Positions 29,114 through 38,752 of a DNA stretch of 64,000 nt are shown one piece after another. The DNA is from Prochlorococcus marinus XMU1412 (lineage in GTDB: Bacteria; Cyanobacteriota; Cyanobacteriia; PCC-6307; Cyanobiaceae). Position 1 is the stretch's first letter, and every line of letters starts with the position of its first letter. The stretch is taken from NCBI RefSeq assembly GCF_017696315.1, contig NZ_JAAORJ010000004.1, positions 203,125-267,124 of the forward strand, read 5' to 3'. A program made the position numbers and the translations under genes. Under the pieces are notes generated by a model. The model was not told the origin of the DNA. It worked only from the letters and a program-made list of their open reading frames with translations, and searched no databases.

Positions 29114-30025
29114 CTATGAATCTTCCTCGTAACCAAACTCAATTAGCCTTGATTGTTTTTTTCTCCAGTTTGGAACAACTTTCACAAACAACTCTAGATG
29201 AATTGGACTATCAATTAATTTAGATATATTTGATCTTGCTGACTGACCAATAACTTTTAACATTGAACCTTTTTTTCCAATTAGGATACCTTTTTGACTA
29301 GTTCTTTCAACAATAATAGTAGCCAAAATAGCTGTAAAGCACTTGCCATTTTTTCTTTTCATTTCCTCTATCTTTTCTATCTTTACTGCAACACTATGAG
29401 GAATTTCTTCTCTTGTATTTATTAATACTTGCTCTCTTACTAAATCTGACAATAAATTTTCTAATGGTTGGTCACAAATCATATCTTCACTATATAGTTT
29501 TGGTCCCTTTGGAAGACAATCAAGTACTATATCGACTAGTTCTGAACATCCTTCACCTTTAGAAGCACTTACAATTTGAAAGTTTCTGTTAATTCCAAAA
29601 AATCTTCTATATTGATCTAATCGTAAATTCTTAAATTCTTTATTAACCAAATCCCACTTATTTAATGCAACAATAAAATCAGTTTTATTTGCTATTAGAA
29701 AGTTCAAAATATATTCATCACCTCTACCAGGTTCTTCACTTGAATCAATTACAAAAATTACCATATCAACTCCATTAATTGCAGATTTAGCGTTTTTTAC
29801 TAATATCTCTCCAAGTCGATGATGAGGTTTATGAACGCCTGGGGTATCGACAAAAATTATTTGCCCATCGTCTGTAGTAAGTATTCCTTTTAATTTGTTT
29901 CTGGTAGTTTGCGCTATTGGAGAAGTAATTGTTATTTTTTCTCCAATTAATTTATTTATTAAAGTAGATTTACCGACATTTGGCCTCCCTAGTAAAGTTA
30001 CAAACCCAGATCTATAATTGGTCAA
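29114..30025 (-). CDS. era: GTPase Era
   Basis: 303 aa. GTPase motifs GRPNVGKST (G1, residues about 13-21), DTPG (G3) and NKWD (G4); C-terminal KH domain with GKKGSMLKVIG. Assists 16S rRNA maturation and 30S assembly. First gene of an era-trmD unit. Confidence 0.96.
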   Translation of the reverse strand: MTNYRSGFVTLLGRPNVGKSTLINKLIGEKITITSPIAQTTRNKLKGILTTDDGQIIFVDTPGVHKPHHRLGEILVKNAKSAINGVDMVIFVIDSSEEPGRGDEYILNFLIANKTDFIVALNKWDLVNKEFKNLRLDQYRRFFGINRNFQIVSASKGEGCSELVDIVLDCLPKGPKLYSEDMICDQPLENLLSDLVREQVLINTREEIPHSVAVKIEKIEEMKRKNGKCFTAILATIIVERTSQKGILIGKKGSMLKVIGQSARSNISKLIDSPIHLELFVKVVPNWRKKQSRLIEFGYEEDS

Positions 30026-30063
30026 AGACTTTTAATGCATCAATAATAAAATTCTGATCAAAA

Positions 30064-30591
30064 ATGAAAAAAAAAACCATAAGTTTAAAAGAAGCTTCGT
30101 TCACGCAAGCAATAAACATATCTGCACAATGGTGCAAAGAGTGGGGTGAAGATTTACTCAGCGAAGAGGTTTTAGCAGATAGAATCGCAGAGCTAACTAA
30201 AACAAGAAATGGACTCAGAGGATTTTTTGCATACGCTTTATCAGATAAAGACTGTTTTTTGTTAGATAAACTTCCTTTTTCACTAATTTACAAACTGAAC
30301 GAAGGTGGTGATGCTGTAACAGAAATAGTAGTAAAAAATTTAATAATGAGTTCCGCTCAAATTATTATTCATCGAAGAAGTAATAATCATGAATATGAAA
30401 CAGCCTCGGTGAACATTTCAGATAGATGTAAGGCAATTTTGAGACTGCTAGAAACTAGGTCAGTTACAAAGTCTGTTAATCAAGTCCTTAGAGACTTAGA
30501 TAATATGGGAAACAGTTTTGATAATTCAGTAAAATATGACTCAGAACAAAAGGAATTCATAAAAAAACAAATTCTTGATGTCGCTCAATAA
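30064..30591 (+). CDS. Conserved hypothetical protein
   Basis: 175 aa, soluble, no signal or membrane segment. It has a duplicated alpha/beta look (NISAQWCKEWGEDLLSEEVLADRIAEL). I recognise it as a picocyanobacterial conserved family but cannot name it. Divergent from era with a 38-base gap; a terminator for the opposite gene follows it. Confidence 0.7.
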   Translation: MKKKTISLKEASFTQAINISAQWCKEWGEDLLSEEVLADRIAELTKTRNGLRGFFAYALSDKDCFLLDKLPFSLIYKLNEGGDAVTEIVVKNLIMSSAQIIIHRRSNNHEYETASVNISDRCKAILRLLETRSVTKSVNQVLRDLDNMGNSFDNSVKYDSEQKEFIKKQILDVAQ

Positions 30592-30617
30592 AAAAGCGTA
30601 GAAACAATTCTACGCTT
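30591..30617 (-). terminator. Rho-independent terminator of the Bax-inhibitor-1 gene
   Basis: A perfect 10-bp inverted repeat AAGCGTAGAA / TTCTACGCTT (30594-30603 and 30608-30617) with a four-base loop. On the minus strand it is followed by a run of T. It stands 25 bases after the stop of the gene at 30643-31380. Confidence 0.75.
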
Positions 30618-30642
30618 AGGGTTAGTTATTTACTCAATGTAC

Positions 30643-31380
30643 TTAGTCTCTTCTTCCACCGCCTTGAAGTGCAATCATTAGCCTCAATATAAAAACAAAA
30701 AGATTTATATAAGTTAGATACATACCTAAGGCCCCTGAAAGGTATTGATCATCATTATATCTTCTTGGCATTGTATAGAAATCAACGAAAGACATTGCAA
30801 CAAACAAGACAGTTCCAAATCCTGCAATTATCAATTCGAGTCCTGAACCTCCAAAAACTCCTGGAGCAAAGAATCCTCCAATTAATTGGACAAACATTGC
30901 TATTAGCAGTCCTATCAACCCAAGACCAACTACCCCACTTAGTGCTTGACCAACGCTATCACTCATTCTTTGGCCAGTGTAAGAAGCAATAACGAAAGTT
31001 ATACCTGTAGCTAAGGCAGCTGTTCCAACCGAACCAATCCCAATTGTTCCTATTGCTAAGGCAACTATTCCACTTAAGGTAAATCCAGTTAACAAGCTAA
31101 AGGCTGTGAGTAAAGGTAAAGCTTTTGCATTATTTGCATTATTTGCAGCGCTTGTGGCTATAAAAAACAAAATCAATTCTGCAATTAATGCAACTATTGA
31201 GAGAGGCTGGAAAAGCCCAGGATTTGTTGCTATGAGTGAGATACCTGCTAAAACGCCTAAAGAAGTTAAAACCATACCTCCACCGACGTAAGGTAAAGCT
31301 TTTTTAACAACGTTAGGTCCAACGATTGAACTAGTTTGTGCTTCACGAATAGCCTGATTGAAATTACTACTTGCTGGCAT
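30643..31380 (-). CDS. Bax inhibitor-1/YccA family membrane protein
   Basis: 245 aa from ATG 31380 (MPASSNFNQA); a longer in-frame start at 31470 would overlap phoH and is rejected. Seven hydrophobic segments and the C-terminal stretch FVDFYTMPRRYNDDQYLSGALGMYLTYINLF are typical of the BI-1/TMBIM family. Likely an ion-handling or membrane-protein quality factor. Confidence 0.9.
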   Translation of the reverse strand: MPASSNFNQAIREAQTSSIVGPNVVKKALPYVGGGMVLTSLGVLAGISLIATNPGLFQPLSIVALIAELILFFIATSAANNANNAKALPLLTAFSLLTGFTLSGIVALAIGTIGIGSVGTAALATGITFVIASYTGQRMSDSVGQALSGVVGLGLIGLLIAMFVQLIGGFFAPGVFGGSGLELIIAGFGTVLFVAMSFVDFYTMPRRYNDDQYLSGALGMYLTYINLFVFILRLMIALQGGGRRD

Positions 31381-31453
31381 TTTTTTTATTAAACATAGAC
31401 TTATTCTACTTGATTTTTGAAATTTCAGAGTACGGATCTCCAGAGTTATAAGT

Positions 31454-32410
31454 TTATTGATAAGCCTCAATGATTTTCTGAACTAAAGGATGACGAACTA
31501 CATCTTCAATAGTTAAATAACAAAATTTTATATCTTGAGTTTCAGAGAAAATTCTCGATGCTTCGATGAGGCCGCTTTCCTGATCTTTTTTTAAATCAAT
31601 TTGTGTAATATCTCCGTTTACAACCATTTTTGATCTCTCTCCTAATCTGGTCAAAAACATTCTCATTTGAGAGCAAGTTGTGTTTTGTGCTTCATCTAGG
31701 ATAACTATCGCGTTATCTAAGGTTCTACCTCTCATAAATGCTAAAGGAGCAACTTCAATAATTCCTTTATCGATTAACGAATTTGTTCTATCAAAACCAA
31801 AAATGCTATGTAAAGAATCAAAAAGGGGTCTTAAATATGGATCTACTTTTTGTTGCAAATCACCAGGTAGAAATCCCAAACTTTCACCAGCTTCTACAGC
31901 TGGCCTGGTTAAAATAATTTTATCAATTTTTTTTTCGTTCAATAGTCTGGCCGCGCAAACAGTTGCTAAAAATGTCTTCCCAGTTCCAGCTGGTCCAATT
32001 GCGAACGTAAGATCATAATTTTCAATTGATTCAACATATTCTTTTTGCCTTATAGTTCTTGGTCTTAGATATCTTCCTTCTTTGGAACGCGCAAGAACTT
32101 TTTTCCCAAGTTCAGCATGTGAAGAAGATTCTCCCATATTTAAAGAACTTAAAGCCGCTTTAAGATCTACCTCTGGGACTTCTAACCCTTGTTCCCAAAT
32201 TGGTCTTGTTAGTTCGACTAATGCTGAGGCTCTCTCAATCTTCGATATGACACCGTTCATTTCAAGTTGTAAGCCTCTTATGGTTAAAGAAACTCCTGTT
32301 AAGGACTCAAACTTTTTTAAGAAAGAATTACCCGGGCCTGATAATGCTGTAGCGGCATCAGAGCTTGGCAAGTCTATTGTGAAGTGACCAGTTTTGGAAA
32401 CTTCCTTCAT
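31454..32410 (-). CDS. phoH: PhoH-like ATPase
   Basis: 318 aa. P-loop GPAGTGKTFLA (about residue 142), Walker B AIVILDEAQN and NGDITQIDL match the PhoH/YbeZ family linked to RNA metabolism. Follows rpsP at 30 bases on the same strand. Confidence 0.93.
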   Translation of the reverse strand: MKEVSKTGHFTIDLPSSDAATALSGPGNSFLKKFESLTGVSLTIRGLQLEMNGVISKIERASALVELTRPIWEQGLEVPEVDLKAALSSLNMGESSSHAELGKKVLARSKEGRYLRPRTIRQKEYVESIENYDLTFAIGPAGTGKTFLATVCAARLLNEKKIDKIILTRPAVEAGESLGFLPGDLQQKVDPYLRPLFDSLHSIFGFDRTNSLIDKGIIEVAPLAFMRGRTLDNAIVILDEAQNTTCSQMRMFLTRLGERSKMVVNGDITQIDLKKDQESGLIEASRIFSETQDIKFCYLTIEDVVRHPLVQKIIEAYQ

Positions 32411-32440
32411 CTAGTTATTGAATAAAAATTTGTCAAATCA

Positions 32441-32806
32441 CTAGCTTTCAGCTTCATTACTCTCGCTTTCAGCTTTACTACTATCATTTTCTTCGTCTTT
32501 AGTTTTAGCCTTAGCTAATTTTTCCTTCTCTAACTTTGCTTTGCCAATTGCGATAGAGGGCCTTTCTTTTTTTTCTAATAATCCTCCCTTTTCTAATAAA
32601 GATCTCACAACATCAGTTGGCTGAGCTCCCTGAGTAAGTCTTGTTCTTAAAGCTTCTGTATCAAGCCTAGTTTCCTTAGTTCTTGGGTTATAAAAACCTA
32701 GTTCTTCTAGAGGTCTACCATCTCTTCTGGAAGTACTGTTGGATGCAACGATTCTGAAACTTGCCTCTTTTTTCTTTCCAAAGCGCTTAAGGCGCAGTTT
32801 AATCAT
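32441..32806 (-). CDS. rpsP: 30S ribosomal protein S16
   Basis: 121 aa. The first 80 residues ([20 protein letters not shown]) are classic S16; the rest is an acidic/basic low-complexity tail rich in Lys, Glu and Ser. Downstream of ffh on the same strand. Confidence 0.96.
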   Translation of the reverse strand: MIKLRLKRFGKKKEASFRIVASNSTSRRDGRPLEELGFYNPRTKETRLDTEALRTRLTQGAQPTDVVRSLLEKGGLLEKKERPSIAIGKAKLEKEKLAKAKTKDEENDSSKAESESNEAES

Positions 32807-32860
32807 CTTGAATTAAAGTGTTTTTAATAATAATATCATTGAAAGGTATAAATTTAGAAA

Positions 32861-34330
32861 CTATAAATCAGCAAACCCTTTTTTCTTCTTGTTATTTTTT
32901 TGTTTTTTCATCGGTTTATTACCAGTCATTCCTGGCATCCCGCCCATTCCTGGCATCCCGCCCATTCCTGGCATCCCGCCCATTCCTGGCATCCCGCCCA
33001 TTCCTGGCATCCCGCCCATTCCTGGCATCCCACCGTTCGACATTTGTTTCATAAAGCCTCTCATTCTTTGAAAATCAGCTAATACTTTGTCTACATCTTT
33101 TGCTTCATAACCGCTACCTTGAGCGATTCTTTGTCTTCTTGAAGGCTGAGCAGCAAGAACCTCAGGTTTTTGTTTTTCCTCAAGAGTCATTGAAGAGATC
33201 ATAGATTCTATTTTCTTTAATTGATCTTCTCCATCTTTTATCATCCCATCATCGATTTTGTTCATTCCAGGAATCAATTTAATCAATCCACCAAGTGATC
33301 CCATTCTTTTAATTAATCTCATTTGCTTAACAAAATCATTAAAATCAAAAGTCGCTTCTTGAAGTTTCTTTTGCATCGCTTCTGCATCAGCAAGTTCAAC
33401 TTCTTTTTGGGCTTTTTCAACAAGTGTCAATACATCACCCATGCCTAAAATTCTGCTAGCCATTCTCTCTGGATGAAATGGTTGCAGTGCCTCTATTTTT
33501 TCACCGACACCTATAAATTTGATTGGTTTACCACTTATTTTCCTTATTGATAAAGCAGCACCTCCTCTTGAGTCCCCATCCAACTTAGTTAATATCGCCC
33601 CTGAAATTCCTACTTTTTCATGAAATGACTTTGTTAAGTCTGCAGCTTCTTGCCCAATCATTGAATCAACAACAAGCAATACTTCATCAGGATTAGAAAC
33701 TTCTTTTATTCGAACCATTTCACTCATCATGGAATCATCTATTTGCAATCTTCCTGCAGTGTCAATAATTATCGAATTAAAATCATTTTCATTAGCAAAA
33801 TTCAATGCGTCCTTTGCTATCTCTTCTGGTTTACTATTTTGTTGTTTAGCTGAAAAAACCTCCAAATCATATTGACTTCCCAATGTTTTAAGCTGCTCTA
33901 CAGCTGCTGGTCGATAAATATCTGCAGCAACTAAAAGAACTTTTTTATCTTTTTCCTTCAAATACAGTCCTAATTTTCCTGTTGCAGTTGTTTTACCCGC
34001 TCCCTGAAGTCCAGCCATCAAAATGACTGTAGGACTATTTTCATTTTCGTTTAATGGAGAATTTTCATTCCCCATAATGTTAATCAATTCTTTATTTACA
34101 ACTTCTATAAATTTTTGACCTGGATTTACACCCCTTACTACTTCTTCTCCAATGGCTTTATCTTTGACATCTGATATAAAATCTTTTACTACAGACAAGC
34201 TTACATCTGCATCAAGGAGTGCTCTTTTTACCTCCTTTAAGGCATCGTTAATGTTATTTTCACTAATTTTTGCTTCGCCTCTTAAACCCTTTACTGCGTC
34301 TTCAAAGCGTGAAGAGAGTTCATCAAACAT
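32861..34330 (-). CDS. ffh: Signal recognition particle protein Ffh
   Basis: 489 aa. NG domain with GLQGAGKTTATGKL (about residue 107), DTAGRLQ and TKLDGDSRGG, followed by the Met-rich M domain that binds the SRP RNA. The C-terminal part consists of GGMPGM repeats encoded by a tandem DNA repeat. The partner SRP RNA is also in the window. Confidence 0.96.
   Translation of the reverse strand: MFDELSSRFEDAVKGLRGEAKISENNINDALKEVKRALLDADVSLSVVKDFISDVKDKAIGEEVVRGVNPGQKFIEVVNKELINIMGNENSPLNENENSPTVILMAGLQGAGKTTATGKLGLYLKEKDKKVLLVAADIYRPAAVEQLKTLGSQYDLEVFSAKQQNSKPEEIAKDALNFANENDFNSIIIDTAGRLQIDDSMMSEMVRIKEVSNPDEVLLVVDSMIGQEAADLTKSFHEKVGISGAILTKLDGDSRGGAALSIRKISGKPIKFIGVGEKIEALQPFHPERMASRILGMGDVLTLVEKAQKEVELADAEAMQKKLQEATFDFNDFVKQMRLIKRMGSLGGLIKLIPGMNKIDDGMIKDGEDQLKKIESMISSMTLEEKQKPEVLAAQPSRRQRIAQGSGYEAKDVDKVLADFQRMRGFMKQMSNGGMPGMGGMPGMGGMPGMGGMPGMGGMPGMGGMPGMTGNKPMKKQKNNKKKKGFADL
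32927..33032. repeat. 18-bp tandem repeat in the 3' end of ffh
   Basis: Six copies of a unit containing ATTCCTGGCATCCC, spaced exactly 18 bases (from 32928, 32946, 32964, 32982, 33000, 33018). The DNA is nearly identical between copies and much richer in G+C than its surroundings. Each unit encodes Gly-Gly-Met-Pro-Gly-Met on the minus strand. Confidence 0.95.
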
Positions 34331-34377
34331 TATTAAAAAGTAATTTTAATTATTATAGATGATCTTGAAGTTTGTAA

Positions 34378-36483
34378 TTACAAGCCACTCACGAAATCAA
34401 CCAATTTCCACGATTTATTTGAAAAACCCAAAATATATTTAACTTTAAGGGGATTCAATGATGTTTCATTAATAAATTCTCCAGAATTCTTTACTATTCT
34501 CTCTAGATAATTCAATTCAACTAAAACAACTATCCGAGATGAAGTTTGCGATTCCAAATCAATCTTACGAATTTGGGAATTAATCTCCTTGTAAATTCCC
34601 TTCTTGATATCGTTCTGTCTTTCTTCGATTGTTCGATCAATTAGACCTTTACTAACAATCTTAGAAAGATTAATTTCACCCTTTCCACCTAAGTAATTAC
34701 TTTTATTAAAAAGCCATCCATTAATTAAATTCTTTATATCTTCCAAAGAAGGTGAAGCAGTATTAAGTTCTTTGAATTCATAGGAAATAATTGAAGTAGA
34801 TTTCTCAGAAATAGAATTCAATTTACTTGAAGGATTTTTTTTTATTTCTTGAATAATATCTATCTCACTAAGCTTTTGATTTTTATCTTTTGCAATTAAA
34901 GGTTTTTCAGCAATAGATTCGTCCTGAATTGATTTTTTAAAATTATTTCTTAAAAATCCAATCCCAATACCAAATGCAAATAAGATCAAAAACGCATAGA
35001 TATAAATTAAATACGGCGACCGATTAATTATCTGTTTATCCTTCAAGAATTCCCCAAAACTAAACTTTAATTCAGCAATTTTTTCAATAAAAAAATTATA
35101 AAACTCAATTGGTTTTTTCTTAAAGTATTCCTCATTGAATTCTATTTTTTTGGTCTCAACCTTTTCATAGCCTTGTTTTATGCCACCAGGCCAAGGTAAT
35201 CTTCTTTCATCAATATTACCCAATATATTATCAAAATCTTCAGTCGTTTTTGTGGAGGTTTCCTTCTCAATTTGTTGGTTTTGAAGATTTGATCTAATTG
35301 CAATTTTGTTTGATTTCTTTTCTAATTTTTCAATAAATTCTTGAATTTCCCTATCTTCAAACCAAGAATCTAAATCCACCTCTCTTGAGTCAATGTCTCT
35401 ATATCCAACTAAAACATCATTCTCTAACCAATTTTTACAGAAAATACATATCGCTTCTAACTTATTTCCAGGATAATTATTAAGCCAATCTCGTAAATTT
35501 TCATCAGAACTACTTGAAAACCTTGCAGAGGCTTGGTCAATATCAGCTAACAGCAAATCTAAACAGCCAACTAGAGGCATTGAATCAAGACCTGATAAAT
35601 TTAGTTTCTTTAAAATTCTCCTGGCTTCAAATAATTTTTCTGGCTTTCTTCTAGAGAAACCAATAGCTGTTAAAGATAGAAACGCTAAAAATCCTGCTTC
35701 TAATGATCCTCTTTTTTGTAATTCAAGAAACAAATCAATCTGTTCTTGCACTGTCAAAAATGGCTTAATTTGTTGAAAAAAAACTTCAAACTCTTGCTGA
35801 TTTAAATAATCTTTATACTCAGATTTATTATTACCCTCCAAACCACCTCTTTTGATTATTAAATTTTCCAACATACTTAAGCCTTTTTTATGAGACTCTT
35901 GATCATTTAAATCTCTACTAAGTAGATCTAGGATTCTGTAAGGAAGCAAAGCAACCAAATCTTCTTCAAGTTCTTTTCTAATTTCTCCAAGCTTTCCCAT
36001 TCTTTGTAGAAGTTGTATACCCTCATGTAAAAAGTCTGCCGCGTTCGAATATGATCTAAGCTGTTGTTCTTGAATTGCAGAATCTCTAGCTGTTAAAGCA
36101 GCCAATAATATTAAATCAGCTTCTCTACTACTTCCTAAAGCTGGAGTTTGTGGGGGTTGTAATGCTTTTCTCGTAATTTTAAAAGCTTCTTTTGGTGAAC
36201 CTGATTCCCAAAGAAGTATTAATCCTGCTACTTCTCTATTTGAGGAAAAATCCAATCCAGAATTGCCATTTAATAACAAATTTTCGTACTCTCTTCTGCT
36301 TTCTGGATCTGTAAGTAGATCTGCAGTGAGGCGAAGCAGCTCAGATCTTTGGGTTAAAACTTCATAAGTAAAACCTTCATCAGGTGTTTTATCTAACCGC
36401 AATTGAAACGCCCTTAATATTTCCTCAGAAGTTGCGGAGGGGCTTACGCCAATTAAACGAAAATGGTCTAAAGGAAGTTCCAA
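34378..36483 (-). CDS. ftn2: Cell division protein Ftn2/ARC6 (ZipN)
   Basis: 701 aa. The N-terminal J-like domain (LDHFRLIGVSPSATSEEILRAFQLR) is followed by a long helical region. A single membrane segment lies near residues 484-505 (LIYIYAFLILFAFGIGIGF). The C-terminal domain ends KYILGFSNKSWKLVDFVSG, as in ARC6. Anchors FtsZ at the membrane in cyanobacteria and plastids; ftsZ itself is at the other end of the window. Confidence 0.92.
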   Translation of the reverse strand: MELPLDHFRLIGVSPSATSEEILRAFQLRLDKTPDEGFTYEVLTQRSELLRLTADLLTDPESRREYENLLLNGNSGLDFSSNREVAGLILLWESGSPKEAFKITRKALQPPQTPALGSSREADLILLAALTARDSAIQEQQLRSYSNAADFLHEGIQLLQRMGKLGEIRKELEEDLVALLPYRILDLLSRDLNDQESHKKGLSMLENLIIKRGGLEGNNKSEYKDYLNQQEFEVFFQQIKPFLTVQEQIDLFLELQKRGSLEAGFLAFLSLTAIGFSRRKPEKLFEARRILKKLNLSGLDSMPLVGCLDLLLADIDQASARFSSSSDENLRDWLNNYPGNKLEAICIFCKNWLENDVLVGYRDIDSREVDLDSWFEDREIQEFIEKLEKKSNKIAIRSNLQNQQIEKETSTKTTEDFDNILGNIDERRLPWPGGIKQGYEKVETKKIEFNEEYFKKKPIEFYNFFIEKIAELKFSFGEFLKDKQIINRSPYLIYIYAFLILFAFGIGIGFLRNNFKKSIQDESIAEKPLIAKDKNQKLSEIDIIQEIKKNPSSKLNSISEKSTSIISYEFKELNTASPSLEDIKNLINGWLFNKSNYLGGKGEINLSKIVSKGLIDRTIEERQNDIKKGIYKEINSQIRKIDLESQTSSRIVVLVELNYLERIVKNSGEFINETSLNPLKVKYILGFSNKSWKLVDFVSGL

Positions 36484-36596
36484 ACAAATATCCTATTGAA
36501 AATTCTTAGACAAATTTTATCAAGTTAAAAATTTTTTTCACAAGGTCTTACAGAGTTATTAAAAAAAATCATGAAAATCGCCCATCACGGCTTAGA

Positions 36597-37670
36597 ATGT
36601 TAACAAATCAAAACTTCGTTAAGGTATTTTTCTTGGAAACACACGTAGAGAGAATCTCAAATCTTCAAGACATAAAAAAAGCCGAATTAGATCGAGAAAC
36701 CGGATTATTCCTTTATGAAGACATGACGCTTGGTCGTAGGTTTGAAGATAAGTGTGCAGAAATGTATTACAGGGGAAAAATGTTTGGTTTCGTTCATTTA
36801 TACAACGGTCAAGAGGCTATAAGCACGGGAGTAATTGGCGCCATGAAAAAGAAACATGATTGGTTTTGTAGTACCTATCGCGATCATGTTCATGCACTAA
36901 GTGCGGGTGTTCCCTCATTTGAAGTAATGAGTGAACTTTTTGGTAAATCCACTGGTTGTAGCAAAGGCCGAGGTGGATCCATGCACTTATTTTCAAGAGA
37001 GCATCACCTACTAGGAGGATATGCATTTATTGGAGAGGGAATTCCAGTTGCCTTAGGGGCAGCCTTTTCAAGTAAATACAAAAAGGAAGTTGCAGGAAAT
37101 AGTAATAGTGATGCCGTAACTGCAGCATTTTTTGGGGATGGGACTTGCAATAATGGGCAGTTTTTTGAATGTTTAAATATGGCTCAGTTATGGAAATTAC
37201 CCATAATTTTTGTTGTTGAGAATAATAAATGGGCTATTGGTATGGCTCATGATAGAGCTACTAGTAATCCTGAAATCTGGAGAAAAGCGTCTGCTTTTGG
37301 CATGCACGGCGAGGAAGTTGATGGAATGGATGTATTAGCAGTAAGAGGGGCAGCACAAAGAGCAATTGAGCGAGCTAGGGCAGGAGAAGGGCCAACACTT
37401 TTAGAATGTTTAACTTATAGATATAGAGGGCATTCTCTTGCAGATCCAGATGAATTAAGATCTGAAAAAGAGAAGGAGTTTTGGGGGAAAAGAGATCCTA
37501 TCAAGAAATTAGCTCAAGAAATTATTGATGGTAAATTTGCTACAGAAGAAGAATTAAAAATTATTGAAAAGAAAATTGATGCTGAAATATCGGAGTCAGT
37601 TAAAAATGCAATTGAAGCTCCTGAACCTCCTTCAGAAGAATTAACCAAATATATTTGGGCAGAAGATTAG
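36597..37670 (+). CDS. pdhA: Pyruvate dehydrogenase E1 alpha subunit
   Basis: 357 aa. Thiamine-pyrophosphate motif [23 protein letters not shown] (about 180) and the phosphorylation-loop-like [16 protein letters not shown] are present. A TTG at 36633 is an alternative start giving METHVERIS. Makes acetyl-CoA with E1 beta, E2 and the E3 encoded at 46206. Confidence 0.95.
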   Translation: MLTNQNFVKVFFLETHVERISNLQDIKKAELDRETGLFLYEDMTLGRRFEDKCAEMYYRGKMFGFVHLYNGQEAISTGVIGAMKKKHDWFCSTYRDHVHALSAGVPSFEVMSELFGKSTGCSKGRGGSMHLFSREHHLLGGYAFIGEGIPVALGAAFSSKYKKEVAGNSNSDAVTAAFFGDGTCNNGQFFECLNMAQLWKLPIIFVVENNKWAIGMAHDRATSNPEIWRKASAFGMHGEEVDGMDVLAVRGAAQRAIERARAGEGPTLLECLTYRYRGHSLADPDELRSEKEKEFWGKRDPIKKLAQEIIDGKFATEEELKIIEKKIDAEISESVKNAIEAPEPPSEELTKYIWAED

Positions 37671-37671
37671 A

Positions 37672-38613
37672 TTAAATACCACTAGGTAATTTTCTGGTTA
37701 AATTCCTTAATTTTCTTAGTGCCTTAAGTTCAACTTGTCTTACTCTTTCTCTAGAAACTTCTAATAATCTTCCAATTTCTGCAAGCGTATGTCTCTCATT
37801 TGCATCAAGTCCAAACCTTAGTTTGAGAACATGTTGTTCTTGCTCGCTTAAATGACTTAACCACTTACCAAGTTGCTCTTGATGCATTTTCTGTTCAACT
37901 TGATCTAAGGGCTCTTCGTTATTACTATCTGCAATTAAATCTCCTAAAAAGCTCCTGCCGTCATCGCCATTTACTGGAGCATCTAAACTACTTGTCGATA
38001 AAGCTTGTCTTAAAACAGAATCCAATTCTTCAACATCAATTTCCATTGCCTCTGCAATTTCAATTCTGCTTGGCATAGCACCAAGCTTATGAGCTAAATC
38101 TCTACTAACTTTTCTAATAGATGCTAACCTTTCACTTAAATGAACTGGTAAACGAATTGTTCTTGATTGACAGGCAATTGCTCTTGTCATACTCTGCCTA
38201 ATCCACCAAAAGGCATAAGTAGAAAACTTATATCCTCTTGTCGGATCAAATTTTTCAACAGCCCTCTCTAACCCAAGAGAACCTTCTTGAACTAAATCAA
38301 GTAATTCCAATCCTTTACCTTGATATTTTTTTGCCACACTGACAACTAATCTTAAATTAGCTTTCATCATTCTTTCTTTAGCTCTTCGACCAATTTTTAT
38401 AGTTCTTTTTTGCTGAGTTGTAAAATCATTAATCTTTTCATTTAATTGTCCATCTTCTGTAAGAATCATCATCTTCTGGACTTGATTACCCAATTCAATC
38501 TCTTCGGCAGGTGTTAATAAAGGAACTCTTCCAATATTCTGCAAATACCAACTTATTGGATCATTACTCCTCCTTTTTGGTTGTTCTGATTGAACTGGTA
38601 ATGATGAAACCAT
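37672..38613 (-). CDS. RpoD-like group 2 sigma factor
   Basis: 313 aa, shorter than the primary sigma. Regions 1.2-2.4 (ISWYLQNIGRVPLLTPAEE, YAFWWIRQSMTRAIA) and 4.2 (TLAEIGRLLEVSRERVRQVELKALRKLRN) are clear; region 1.1 is missing. Its stop is two bases from the convergent pdhA stop. Two copies of an unexplained motif lie upstream. Which SigB-E type it is cannot be told. Confidence 0.92.
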   Translation of the reverse strand: MVSSLPVQSEQPKRRSNDPISWYLQNIGRVPLLTPAEEIELGNQVQKMMILTEDGQLNEKINDFTTQQKRTIKIGRRAKERMMKANLRLVVSVAKKYQGKGLELLDLVQEGSLGLERAVEKFDPTRGYKFSTYAFWWIRQSMTRAIACQSRTIRLPVHLSERLASIRKVSRDLAHKLGAMPSRIEIAEAMEIDVEELDSVLRQALSTSSLDAPVNGDDGRSFLGDLIADSNNEEPLDQVEQKMHQEQLGKWLSHLSEQEQHVLKLRFGLDANERHTLAEIGRLLEVSRERVRQVELKALRKLRNLTRKLPSGI

Positions 38614-38639
38614 TTTTTGACCTATTTAGGTGTATAAAC

Positions 38640-38718
38640 TCTCGTACACTTTTGTAGAAATGGCCAAATATTTAATGCGCGCTTCAGATTTCAAGTAATA
38701 TTTGTACACTTATGTGTT
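38640..38718 (-). promoter_or_regulatory. Duplicated motif ACAWAAGTGTAC upstream of the sigma gene
   Basis: On the minus strand, ACATAAGTGTAC and ACAAAAGTGTAC occur about 60 bases apart, within the 139-base gap before the sigma start. This could be a paired operator or promoter element. It does not fit the LexA box. Confidence 0.4.
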
Positions 38719-38752
38719 TAAAACTATAAATAACTCTCTTAAATTGTTTCTT

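Noticed and set aside
30643-31470. Long start for the Bax-inhibitor-1 gene
   Set aside because: The extra 30 residues overlap phoH and do not look like the family; ATG 31380 fits.
32818-33082. Plus-strand ORFs with repeats (FLASRP, PGIPPI, HSWHPA) and a possible CRISPR
   Set aside because: They are shadows of the tandem repeat coding GGMPGM in ffh; there are no spacers.
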